DNA of 64,000 nt, from assembly GCA_024195585.1 (NCBI GenBank), contig SWBL01000107.1, forward strand, positions 62,001 through 126,000, written 5' to 3'. Under the pieces are notes generated by a model, which was not told the DNA's origin, did not search any database, and was given only the letters and a program-made list of their open reading frames with translations. Source of the stretch: Aureobasidium sp. EXF-3400 (Eukaryota; Ascomycota; Dothideomycetes; Dothideales; Saccotheciaceae). Below are positions 38,891 to 48,232 of this stretch, piece by piece. The position numbers were made by a program, and so were the translations under genes. Each line of letters starts with the position of its first letter. The stretch's first letter is position 1.

Positions 38891-41647
38891 ATGGCCAGAA
38901 TCAAGGTCTCAAGGCCCATAATCGAATATGATAGCCACCATGATGTCGACTCGAATCTGCCCATTCATACTGGACATCGTCAACCCCGACTCTCTTGGCG
39001 ATTCGAAGCAACAGATCCTACACTAAGAGGCTGGCAACAAACCGGATACAAAGTCAAACTATCTGCCTGGGGCCAGCCGCATCCAGAAATCTGTTGTGAG
39101 AGCCCCGAATCTGCGCTGGTCCCTTGGCCCGGAAAGCCCTTGTCCTTAGAGAGCAGCTGCAGAGTCAAAGTCCGCGTCGAGGGTAAAGTTGAATCTGGTG
39201 AAGTGGTGGCTTCATTGTGGTCAGAGGAAACGACCGTGGAGTTTGTGCCATCTCAGGACCACTTCACCGCAAATTTTATTGGCTCTGCTCAACCTCAGTC
39301 CGATGGACCGCTTCGACCGCTTCGGTTCCGGAAGTCCTTCATTGTGCCTGATTATGATACTGTGGTGGACAAGGCAAAGTTGTATATCTCCGCTTATGGT
39401 GTATATCAAGTCTTTATCAACGGCCAACGAGTTGGAACCGACGAGATGGCACCGGGCTGGACTAGCTATACACACCGTCACCTCTACCAGACACATGATG
39501 TTCGCGATCTTCTAAAACCAGGAGGCAATGTCATCGGCATCGAGGTAGCTGAAGGATGGTACGCTGGTCGGCTGGGTTGGGCTGGACAACGACACGTTTA
39601 CGGCAAAGCCCTTGGGGCATTCGCTCAGCTTGAGATGGTCGCAACAGAGCGACAAGATGCTATTACGATCATAACGGATGAGACATGGAAGTGTAGTTAT
39701 GGTCCCTTGATTAACAGCAGCATATATGACGGTAAACTATACGATGCTAGAGAAGAGCGAACTGGCTGGACCGATGACCCTGATCTTCAGGACTCAGGCT
39801 GGATGCCAACAAAAGTATTAGCATTTACTTCAGCCAAGTTCCTTCCATCCGACGTTCCTCCAGTCAGAGTGACTCAGCATATCAAACCCGAACGAATATT
39901 CGACAGCAAGTCTGGTAAGACCATCATTGATTTTGGACAAAACCTCGTTGGCAAGCTGTTTGTGAAGTATCTTCGGAAACCAGCAGACCACAAGATAGTC
40001 TTCCGCCATGCCGAGGTGATTGAAAATGGTGAGCTTGGAGTACGTCCGCTTCGAAGTGCTGCAGCCACGGACACTATCATCTCAAGCGGCAACGTCATTG
40101 ATAATTGGTCACCACGACATACTTTCCATGGTTTCAGATACGTGGAAGTTGAAGGCTGGACATCGTCAGATAAAGAGTGTCCATTGACGCTGGATAGCAT
40201 CGAAGCACTTGTCATGCATACAGACATGAAGCGGACTGGCTGGTTCTCGTGTTCAGACTCGCTCGTGAACAAATTACATGAGAATACTGTCTGGAGTATG
40301 CGTGGTAACTTTTTGTCAATACCAACAGATTGTCCACAACGAGACGAACGATTAGGATGGACTGGCGACATACAAGTTTTCGGTCCATCGGCCAATTTTC
40401 TATTCGATACTGGTGCTATGCTCGGTCACTGGCTAGAAGATGTTGCTGCTGAGCAAGCAGAGCATAACGGCATACCGCCATTCGTCGTCCCCAACATTCT
40501 TGCTTCTGACACCGGGGACCACTCATGGGGCGAATTTCCTCAAGCGGTGTGGGATGATGTGGTCATTCTGTTGCCGTGGTCTCTATATCGTGCATTTGGA
40601 GATATTGAGATTTTGAAGCGCCAATATCCCAGTATGCAGATGTGGCTTGACAAAGGCGTCAGGAGAGGCACTGACGACCTCTGGGATCCGTCCTTCCATC
40701 AGCTCGGAGATTGGCTGGATCCAAGCGCGCCACCAGACAGACCTGGAGAAGCGAAGACCGACGGAACTTTCGTCGCAGACGCGTATATCGTGCATGTGAC
40801 TCGACTCATGAGTATTATCAGTGACCTTCTTGAGAACAAGGGAGAAGCCGCCAGATACACCCTTGAACATAAGAAATTGAAGAAGGCCTTCGGAAGAAAA
40901 TACATCACCATCGAAGGCCTCCCTGTTGCCGATACTCAGACTGGTATCGCTTTGGCAATCGTATTTGATCTGTTCAAAACGCCTGACCAAGCAAAGGTAG
41001 CAGCAGCCAGATTGGAGAGAGCAGTCAAGTTGGCAGACTTCAAAGTGTCCACCGGATTTGTCGGAACTCCAATCATCACACATGCATTATCTTCAGTCGG
41101 TCTGCAGAACTTGGCTTATCGCATGCTGTTCGAGAAGGAATGTCCGTCATGGCTCTATCCAATTACAATGGGAGCTACCACTACTTGGGAACGTTGGAAC
41201 AGTATGTTTCCAGACGGCAGCATCAATCCTGGAGAGATGACGAGTTTCAATCACTATGCTCTAGGTTCAATTGTCAATTGGCTGCACGAGGTCGTTGGTG
41301 GCATCAGTCCGTTTGAACCAGGCTGGAAGCACTCGCTGATTAGACCTGTTCCTGGTGGCTCGCTCACACATGCGGAGGTCAGACATGATACGCCTTACGG
41401 CATGATGAGTTGCAAGTGGTCTGTTGATGCTAATCATTTCACACTCTCCTTGACGGTACCGCCCAACACGACCGCAAGAGTTGTCATGCCCAACAAGCAA
41501 GCAAGCACGATCCTAGGAGAGCAAGAAGAAGGCATCGAAGTGGGATCTGGATTTTACGAGTTTTCGTGTGCTCATGAACCTGAGAAATGGAAGCCTACAG
41601 CTATCTCCGTTCCATTCTTTACACCAGTTAAGAAGGAGCCATGGTGA
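38891..41647 (+). CDS. GH78 alpha-L-rhamnosidase, probably intracellular
   Basis: Single exon, 918 residues, the normal length for GH78 enzymes, which remove terminal L-rhamnose from flavonoid glycosides or pectic side chains. Order: N-terminal beta-sandwich with LSWRFEATDPTLRGWQQTGY; carbohydrate-binding region with KLYISAYGVYQVFINGQRVG and VGTDEMAPGWTSYTHRHLYQ; and the (alpha/alpha)6 barrel with the catalytic signature SIPTDCPQRDERLGWTGDIQ. Barrel continuation: DSGLHQLGDWLDPS-like LGDWLDPSAPPDRPG, GTPIITHALSSVGL and TTTWERWNSMFPDGSINPGE, then SFNHYALGSIVNWLHEVVGG. No signal peptide follows the ATG (MARIKVSRPIIEYDSHHD), so action on imported substrate is likely. It follows the MFS gene on the same strand. 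Confidence 0.94.
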   Translation: MARIKVSRPIIEYDSHHDVDSNLPIHTGHRQPRLSWRFEATDPTLRGWQQTGYKVKLSAWGQPHPEICCESPESALVPWPGKPLSLESSCRVKVRVEGKVESGEVVASLWSEETTVEFVPSQDHFTANFIGSAQPQSDGPLRPLRFRKSFIVPDYDTVVDKAKLYISAYGVYQVFINGQRVGTDEMAPGWTSYTHRHLYQTHDVRDLLKPGGNVIGIEVAEGWYAGRLGWAGQRHVYGKALGAFAQLEMVATERQDAITIITDETWKCSYGPLINSSIYDGKLYDAREERTGWTDDPDLQDSGWMPTKVLAFTSAKFLPSDVPPVRVTQHIKPERIFDSKSGKTIIDFGQNLVGKLFVKYLRKPADHKIVFRHAEVIENGELGVRPLRSAAATDTIISSGNVIDNWSPRHTFHGFRYVEVEGWTSSDKECPLTLDSIEALVMHTDMKRTGWFSCSDSLVNKLHENTVWSMRGNFLSIPTDCPQRDERLGWTGDIQVFGPSANFLFDTGAMLGHWLEDVAAEQAEHNGIPPFVVPNILASDTGDHSWGEFPQAVWDDVVILLPWSLYRAFGDIEILKRQYPSMQMWLDKGVRRGTDDLWDPSFHQLGDWLDPSAPPDRPGEAKTDGTFVADAYIVHVTRLMSIISDLLENKGEAARYTLEHKKLKKAFGRKYITIEGLPVADTQTGIALAIVFDLFKTPDQAKVAAARLERAVKLADFKVSTGFVGTPIITHALSSVGLQNLAYRMLFEKECPSWLYPITMGATTTWERWNSMFPDGSINPGEMTSFNHYALGSIVNWLHEVVGGISPFEPGWKHSLIRPVPGGSLTHAEVRHDTPYGMMSCKWSVDANHFTLSLTVPPNTTARVVMPNKQASTILGEQEEGIEVGSGFYEFSCAHEPEKWKPTAISVPFFTPVKKEPW

Positions 41648-41690
41648 TGAATCCAGATGGAGCTCCAACTTGCCCTGAACTCGAGACGTG

Positions 41691-42285
41691 TCAGGGTCTG
41701 TCTCGCACCGAGATCCTCAATACGCCATCAGAGCCTTTATACTTCGTATCCAGCTGTGTATCAGCGTCACCACAGCCAGTCTCAATTGTCTTCAGAATCA
41801 CTACAGCGGATTCAAGATCTGATCGTACTTGTATATACCCTTGCGGATCGTCGCTGAGTGGATCTCTCGATAGGAGCAGGCATGTGTCATCCTGGTTCGT
41901 GGTATCATCTAGGATGACCATATTCGTTGGAGACAAATCTGTATCATTGAGATGCTGTACAGCAAAATCAACGATTTGCTGGGTACTAAAGCCTTCGTAA
42001 GGCCAAGGTTTGAGCAGATCGTCGTCTACTGGAGCTTCTGTCCTTGGTCTGATCAAAGAGATGTCTCGGGAAGACATGAGGGTTGATTGGGGTTCCTCAT
42101 ACTCGCAGCGCCTGCATGCCGCATTTACTTGCTCAAAGAACCTATCTAGCACCTAAACGACACATCTCAGTTGGACGGACACGTAGTCAACAATGAAGCA
42201 TCCTTACCATCTTGAATATTCGGGCGACCGGAAACACCGGAATGGTCGAGTCGATACAGTCGCGAGCAGAAACATCTTCGGCCAT
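41691..42285 (-). CDS. hypothetical protein, two exons
   Basis: Exons complement of 42208-42285 and 41691-42152, with a 55-bp intron (GTAAGG donor, TTTAG acceptor), give 179 residues. The splice joins FPVARIFKM to VLDRFFEQVNAACRRC. The ATG at 42285 is the first in the open part; the frame also stays open further upstream without an ATG, so a longer N-terminus through another exon is possible. Central features are STQQIVDFAVQHLNDTDLSP and TNMVILDDTTNQDDTCLLLS, giving an alternating strand-helix pattern. I do not recognise the family with certainty. It is tail-to-tail with the rhamnosidase, 43 bp apart. Confidence 0.6.
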
Positions 42286-42592
42286 ACTTTCCGCATCCTC
42301 AACCTGGTACTGTATATGGATTGCACAAGCGATCACTCGAAGGAAAGAAGGTGCTCTCGTCAAGAACCACGATGTGCAGTCCAAGAAGAGTGACGCAACC
42401 TTCTTGGCGAAACACTACTGCTAATGCCAATGTTCTGTTATTCCCGATATGCGAACGCTTCAACAATATCATGAGTGCTTGCCAGATGATTCCCAGACAA
42501 CAAAACCGATATCAACATATGCCTTGAATCAAGATGCAAATATCCCCTCTACCCTCTTCGTCTTTTCCATCCACCTCCGTCCAACACATCTC

Positions 42593-43024
42593 TCACAACC
42601 CTAAAGGATTCTGCCCATTCTGCTCTTTACCCCCAAACTTCTCATACGCTTCTCCTTTCTTTGGTTGATCTTGTTTCGTAAACCCCGCCATTCTATCTCC
42701 GGTCCCTCCTACTAGGTTTCCCACTGGTGAGAGGCCTTTTTCTAGGCCTTTGCCTAGTGGGTCACCGAGGAAAGAAAGTAAACCTGTGTACAGGATCTGT
42801 TAGTAAAATGTCTGGTAGGAGGGAGGAGGAGGAATAGATGGAAAGAGGAAGGAAGGGGACTAGAGAGGGGGGAGAGGGAGGGGCCATTAGGCAAAGGAAG
42901 ACCACTGACCTTTTTGCTCTTTGCTCCCCAGGTCTACTTGATTGATGTTATCGGGGAGGTTTTCGCGGAGTGTTCTGTTGATCTTGTCGTCGTCTTCCTT
43001 GGGAACGTTGATGTGGTTTGACAT
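42593..43024 (-). CDS. small hydrophilic hypothetical protein, two exons
   Basis: Exons complement of 42910-43024 and 42593-42783, separated by a 126-bp intron (GTCAGT donor, TACTAAC branch, TACACAG acceptor), give 101 residues. The splice joins QVDLGSKEQKG to LLSFLGDPLGKGLEKGL. The second exon continues SPVGNLVGGTGDRMAGFTK and ends KFGGKEQNGQNPLGL. The first exon is charged (VPKEDDDKINRTLREN). The glycine-rich middle and lack of a signal or membrane segment recall small fungal stress or conidiation proteins, but I cannot name the family. The intron is about twice the length of others in the window. Confidence 0.72.
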
Positions 43025-43438
43025 TGTTCTGGCTTTTGTGTTCTTCCCGCAATATATGCTCTCTTTGATCGATTCGATTATAGTTTTATCCTTCGGGCTG
43101 GATAATATCGAGGTTGTGAAATTAGTATGCAACAAGGACAATAAAGTTTGAATATGTCTCGGATTGGGTGATTTGCAGAGCAAAGAGCAGCAGAGGCTGT
43201 TGTATATAAAAGGAAGTGGACTGCCTCGGAAAAGAGGTGCACGCGCCATACCACAAAAACGTCATGCGGCACACGAGACCCCCGCCACAATCTGCAGGGC
43301 ACGGGGGGTGACCACACTGACGACGATCAACAGCAAACAAGCTCCACAAAAGCTGTCATACCACTATAAGACTTGATTGCAGAGAAAGAAAAAAGAAACC
43401 CAATATAGTATAGTAGTTTTCCCTGTAGGAAATTGGAC
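43025..43438. other. gap between small hypothetical gene and GT71 gene
   Basis: 414 bp; the promoter of the small minus-strand gene and the 3' end of the mannosyltransferase. Nothing else seen. Confidence 0.5.
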
Positions 43439-45589
43439 CTACTGTCCAGGCTTCAAAGCCCCGTTTTCTCTCGCTGTCTCCACGATCATTTTAAGCACAT
43501 CCTTTTCCTTCTGTGTAAACTCATATGCTTTGTTACTCTTTAGTGTCGCCATGTTATGTCCTCCAATTCTCCACTCTGCGGCTTCGTGTGTCTCCTTGAC
43601 TTCAGAGAGGTACACGTCCCAAGTGCTGACGTTAACGTGCTTGTTTTCCTCGTACTTGTCATCAAGGATCCAGCCATTGAACCAGAGGGGTCTGTTGTTG
43701 AGGTCCAAGTGCAGAAGTTGAGGCGAGGAGACTGTATAGAGTTCATGAACTTTATCATCGCGTTTTGCGAGAGAGCCCTCTTTGTCGGCCTTTGTATCTT
43801 CGCTCGATTTGCCTCCAGACGCTGCGTCGTGCTGTTGGGTTGACTGCGATACTGGAGGTTGGTAGTTTTCGATGATTTCTGCTTTGCCCTCTACCAGTCT
43901 GTAGTAGACGTGCTCGGACACAACACCCATGTTGCCAGCGGCGCCTTCGTTGAACCAGTAGTCGGTGTCTCCAGCAAGTTCCCAGCCTAGCCAAAAAGTC
44001 TCCTTATCGCCATAGAATAGCGAGTATACACCCTTAGCGCCAGTCTTGGCGTTGTCATCACGATCAGGACCATTCATACGGCTGACAGTCAACATAGCGA
44101 CGAAGTGACGCCACTTGTCTACGACAAGACATCCAGATTCCTGCTGCTCACGACTTTCACCAGTCCAGTAGCGAGAAGTCTGTGCTTTTTTCGAGATGGG
44201 CTTGGGAAGAATGTCTTTGAGCCACTGCTTGCGAGACGACGGAGCGTAAACCCTGTCACGGAAGAACAAAGCGCCAGTTTCGACATAGCCAGGATCTTCG
44301 AACAACTCTGCAGGATTGACGAAGAACAGCGTATCGGCATCAAGGTAAATCACCTCGCGGAAGCTGGACATGAGCAGTGCGAATGCCTTTGATGCCCACC
44401 CCTTGAGCTCCCATCCTTCGTCCGAGACCATCTGGCTCAAGTCGCGGGTGACAACACCAGGGATAGACTCAAGCTTCATTCTCCAATCATCGTTGAGATC
44501 GTTCTCGCCCAAATACATGATCTCGACTGGAAGTTTACATCCCAGCTTGCGGAAAGACATGATCGAAGTCAGAATGAAAGGAGCTTGCTTGTCGTTTCCA
44601 GAGAGAACGATGCCACGACCACCGTTGCGGAAGTGCGAGTGAAGAGTCAGATGGTCGGCAAAGTAAGGAGATGTGTATGGGTACAGGATACTCGACAGTT
44701 TTGCCAAGAAGGCTCTGTACCTCTCGTAGGCTCTGATGATGTCCCCACGCTCCAGGTCCGAAACATCGGCAAGTTCTTTTTCAGGGGCATTCTCTAGGTA
44801 GTTGATGACGTCGTCGCGGACATAGGTCAGCTTTGTATCAGCAACAACATGAAGTGCCTCCCAGACAGTAAAGAATTTGTGGAAAGCCCTGGCTCTAATA
44901 CCCAGCTCTTTCAGACGATCTTGACCACCGCCCTCAAGTGGGCGAAGTAAGTCGCGGGTGTAGATCTCGTCTGGAACCATGTGAAGGACATCTCTCAGAG
45001 CCTCGCGGAAGGAGTACTTCTCGCCATTACCAATGTTGTGAGCAACAAATGGTGTGGATTGGGTGTGGTGCGATGGCTCGACAGCCGGCTCCTCGTCACT
45101 GCCAGTCGGCGATACATAGTCAGAGCCTTCCTTCATCTCGGGATCCTTGTTGTCGGTTTGCGAGTCCTTGAGTTTCTCGTACTCGGCCTCTTCATCTCCT
45201 TCAATACGATCGACAGTATGTTCCATCTCTTTTCCATCGTCCGATGTGCTCTCACCTTGCTCCTCGTCGGGCTCGGTCCACCTGCCACTTTCTGTATCGC
45301 TGTAGCCACGCGGCGGTGCCTTCTCGCCAACAGGTTTCTCAGCGTGATCACCGAAGCTGACTTTGTCTTGTATGGTCGTGGGTACCCATTGTGACGATTC
45401 GGGTCCACGTGTTGCAACGATATAGCAAAGTACGATAGCAAGAGAAATGGCAAGTATGCGGACAATATGAGTTCGTCGTCGTGGTTGGTGGAAGTAATCT
45501 GTGTATTTCGACGGCGAGCCTGGTGTTAATGCGGGTGTTCGGAATCCTCTTGTGGGTGTGCTGCTCCGTGAGGGCAAGTTGCTGTACAT
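43439..45589 (-). CDS. GT71-type alpha-mannosyltransferase (Mnn1-like), Golgi type II membrane protein
   Basis: Single exon, 716 residues from the ATG at 45589; the open frame extends 16 codons further without an ATG. A short cytosolic tail is followed by the anchor VRILAISLAIVLCYIVATRG (about residues 40-60) and an acidic stem rich in Glu/Asp/Ser. The catalytic region shows GRGIVLSGNDKQAPFILTSI, MSFRKLGCKLPVEIMYLGE, WASKAFALLMSSFREVIYLD and the DxD motif in YLDADTLFFVNPAELF. The later part has SGCLVVDKWRHFVAMLTV and DKETFWLGWELAGD. This set is typical of the fungal Mnn1/Mnt family that adds alpha-1,3-mannose to glycoproteins in the Golgi. The exact linkage is not determined by sequence. Confidence 0.9.
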   Translation of the reverse strand: MYSNLPSRSSTPTRGFRTPALTPGSPSKYTDYFHQPRRRTHIVRILAISLAIVLCYIVATRGPESSQWVPTTIQDKVSFGDHAEKPVGEKAPPRGYSDTESGRWTEPDEEQGESTSDDGKEMEHTVDRIEGDEEAEYEKLKDSQTDNKDPEMKEGSDYVSPTGSDEEPAVEPSHHTQSTPFVAHNIGNGEKYSFREALRDVLHMVPDEIYTRDLLRPLEGGGQDRLKELGIRARAFHKFFTVWEALHVVADTKLTYVRDDVINYLENAPEKELADVSDLERGDIIRAYERYRAFLAKLSSILYPYTSPYFADHLTLHSHFRNGGRGIVLSGNDKQAPFILTSIMSFRKLGCKLPVEIMYLGENDLNDDWRMKLESIPGVVTRDLSQMVSDEGWELKGWASKAFALLMSSFREVIYLDADTLFFVNPAELFEDPGYVETGALFFRDRVYAPSSRKQWLKDILPKPISKKAQTSRYWTGESREQQESGCLVVDKWRHFVAMLTVSRMNGPDRDDNAKTGAKGVYSLFYGDKETFWLGWELAGDTDYWFNEGAAGNMGVVSEHVYYRLVEGKAEIIENYQPPVSQSTQQHDAASGGKSSEDTKADKEGSLAKRDDKVHELYTVSSPQLLHLDLNNRPLWFNGWILDDKYEENKHVNVSTWDVYLSEVKETHEAAEWRIGGHNMATLKSNKAYEFTQKEKDVLKMIVETARENGALKPGQ

Positions 45590-46681
45590 GTCGATCAAAG
45601 TGTGCCAATCGTGGTGTGCGATCGTGAGTAACAGCAAGCGCTATGTATGCCGACTGGCATCAAGAGTGCCTCTAGATGTAGGTGAGTAGTATATGATTGC
45701 GAAAGAAAGTGAGGGACAATTGGTTGTGGGTAAAGTCGCGGGACAAACTCCTTTTTAGAGAGTCATGCAGTTGATGCAGTAGCCATCAACATCACAATGC
45801 TGGGTGACAAAAGCCGAACTGCTCAATGCAGTTGTACTGACCGTTGTAATCGAAAGGCTCAAGGCCAGACTGTGCCAGAAAGCACACGAGCCCCTGTGTC
45901 AACGGCCACGGTGAAGACGAAAAGCTCAGGAGATCTGGCATGCTTCACCACCGAGCCGGTAAAGGAGAAGCATGACGATGCACACTACGCAACGGCATCA
46001 AAGGATATCATCACAGCATGCTGTATTCGAAGCTCGATGCCATAGAGACATGGCCAAGATGTCGACACCAGATACCGTGAAGGATATTTCCCTGTTCTTG
46101 AGACATGGCAGGTGAAGACGAGTAAGTAGCAGGACTAAAGAGGTGATGACCATTCGAAAGACGTCGGCGCTAAAAGCCGAGACGAAAGCCAATTTTTGCC
46201 AAGAAACTCACGAATGCTTCTCCTCGAACGTACTCGTATTGTTAGCTACTTGATCCTGACATTCAGAACTATGCTTTCCAAGCACGATTAAAGCATTGAC
46301 TGGGTGAGAGCAGTGTCTTCAAAATTGCAGCAGTGGAAGTATCGACTTTTGCTGGCTACAAGGGATATCACTCTCGACTGAGCTCCGCGCCAAAGACCAC
46401 ATCAGCTCGTAGATCAATCACAAAAGCAAGATAAGGAATCTGGATAGGTATAAATCGTCGGCCGCTAGAAGTACAGAGGTTCGAGACTCGGTCAGAGCGC
46501 GCGGGTCAAATAGCCAGAGGGCTAAAATATGGACGCCCAAAAGGAATGCAAAGCCATCTTGCACATAAGGTGATACCGCAACCGAAAAACCACCTCGCAT
46601 GATCTGAAGCGTCGCGCGGTAAGCGGGGATGCTCAGAGATGGTAGATCCAATGTCCAGCATCGCTGCATATCATCTTCAAA
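45590..46681. other. intergenic, no supported gene
   Basis: A 1.1-kb gap. A minus-strand 83-codon frame at 46418-46669 is partly hydrophobic (FLLGVHILALWLFD) but has no supporting start, splice or domain evidence. Confidence 0.45.
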
Positions 46682-47137
46682 CTACCACGCTCTCGCTTCC
46701 TCTGTAATGTAAGGCGTCGAGGAGTAGCTGAGCCGAGCCGGATCCTCAACTGTGATCGCCTCTCCATCTGGGATCCATTCTTCGTCCGAGGTTGGTTGCC
46801 CATCCGCAATCGGTTTCGGAAGCCTGGTCTCGAGTGCGGCTTCTACAGGCTCTGATCCAGTTTCTTCGATGTAGAGTGTCGTCAGAGGCTCTTCAGCGAC
46901 TGGTGGTTTCTCGTCGTTGATGTCTGGATCGGAAGGTGGATCTTGTTCTGGCTGGAGCTTGGTATGGTATTGAAACTGTTGTAAGAGATGTGGCTTGAGA
47001 GGGTCCTGCTGCTGCAACACGACAATGCGTTGCGTAGGTTGACCTGGACACTCCCCCTTCGACCAGCAAGAAAGGTCCTTGTAGTTGTAAAACCTTCCAT
47101 CCGGGTACTGAACATAGATCTCGGCCGGACCGTGCCT
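46682..47137 (-). other. 151-codon open frame in phase after the PMP3-like stop
   Basis: Directly after the TAG at 47138-47140 the same reading frame stays open for 151 codons to a stop at 46682. It reads like protein: AEIYVQYPDGRFYNYKDLSC, then WSKGECPGQPTQRIVVLQQ, then an acidic Pro/Glu-rich stretch ending STPYITEEARAW. It lacks an early ATG. It may be a readthrough extension, a separately spliced 3' exon, a second gene whose first exon I missed, or a decayed extension. Confidence 0.45.
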
Positions 47138-47498
47138 CTAGTAGCGGTACCGAGTTTCTTGATTCGCAGGGAAGTAGTAGGTACCGGCTCCAATTGCTGG
47201 AAGTCCATAACCTTGGTAAACGACTTTAGCACGGCCTTGTCTGACATCATCTCTCAACTCTGCAGCTCGCCTGCCGTCTGGGAAGCGTAGGATGATGTAC
47301 CAGGCATGCAAGATACCAGGTGTCCAACCGAACAAGGTGAGGACGATGTTGATGAACAGATGGTGATCACAGCCTGTTCTTTTCAGGACGGATAGTGGGG
47401 GTAAGAAGAGAGCTACGATGGCAAGAAACAGTCCACCCTGCGAATGGTTAATACAACTTTCAAATGTGCATTCCGATGCGACGAACCCAGAGTCCCAT
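47138..47498 (-). CDS. PMP3/UPF0057 small membrane proteolipid
   Basis: PMP3-type peptides are two-helix plasma membrane proteins that affect cation tolerance and membrane potential. The model is exon 47487-47498 (MGLW, 12 bp) joined across a 49-bp intron to 47138-47437; 103 residues. The intron has a GTTCGT donor, TTAACC branch and CGCAG acceptor. Family core: GGLFLAIVALFLPPLSVL, then GCDHHLFINIVLTLFGWTPG and ILHAWYIILRF. The tail (YQGYGLPAIGAGTYYFPANQ) is longer than in the minimal yeast protein, as in many filamentous fungi. The frame continues open after the TAG for 151 codons (described separately). Confidence 0.85.
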
Positions 47499-48232
47499 GA
47501 TGAATGCGCGGTCAGGTGAACCAGGATGGATAAGGTCACAGAGGGAGCTGCTCAGTTGATATAGATGTGGTGTAGAGATGATAGCGAGAGTGATGAGCGA
47601 GATGAGTCGATGGCAGATGAGAAGCAGAGGAAATGGAGTAGATTGGATACTCAATCAAGTTCTCACCTTGATGGCACCTTCCCCAAGCTGCCAAAGCATG
47701 TGAAGATGACAAAGTTGATTGTGAACATCAGCCATGGATACTCGAGGGTAAGAGCGAATCAGCTTGGAGCAAATACCCTACCTTCTTCGTGGGAAGTCCG
47801 CTCGCCTATACTTGTTCAATTAGAAGGGATTTTAAAATTCAGTCATCCTTGTTCCTCCCAATGATCCACAAACCGTCAAAACATTATAGTTGGGCGGTTC
47901 TCTCGCACAGATATTTATATATATATAGACGAGGCACCAGAGTACACAACTGTCTCCTGTCCTAAGAGTATGACTACGTAGATACCTCTAAATGATGTCT
48001 TTTCGTGGTCAATACCTCCTTCCAAAAACTATTGCGCATTCCGACAGCTACACTAGCAATATTCGGTACATGGTTGCAACACACAAAAAGCATCGTAAAC
48101 ACAGATCGAGGTATCAGAACATTCTCAGTCATTGCTATTGCTATCACCATTTTGATGGCTTCGACAATATCAGCAGAAACAAGCCCAAGTTTCATCATCA
48201 GAAAAACCAATTTTTTTCAATCATTCAATAAG
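47499..48232. other. upstream region of PMP3-like gene
   Basis: 734 bp with an AT-rich stretch near 47908-47930 (alternating TA). No gene seen. Confidence 0.5.

Noticed and set aside
46418..46669. Minus-strand 83-codon frame after the PMP3 extension
   Set aside because: No domain, no splice that joins it to a neighbour; could be chance.
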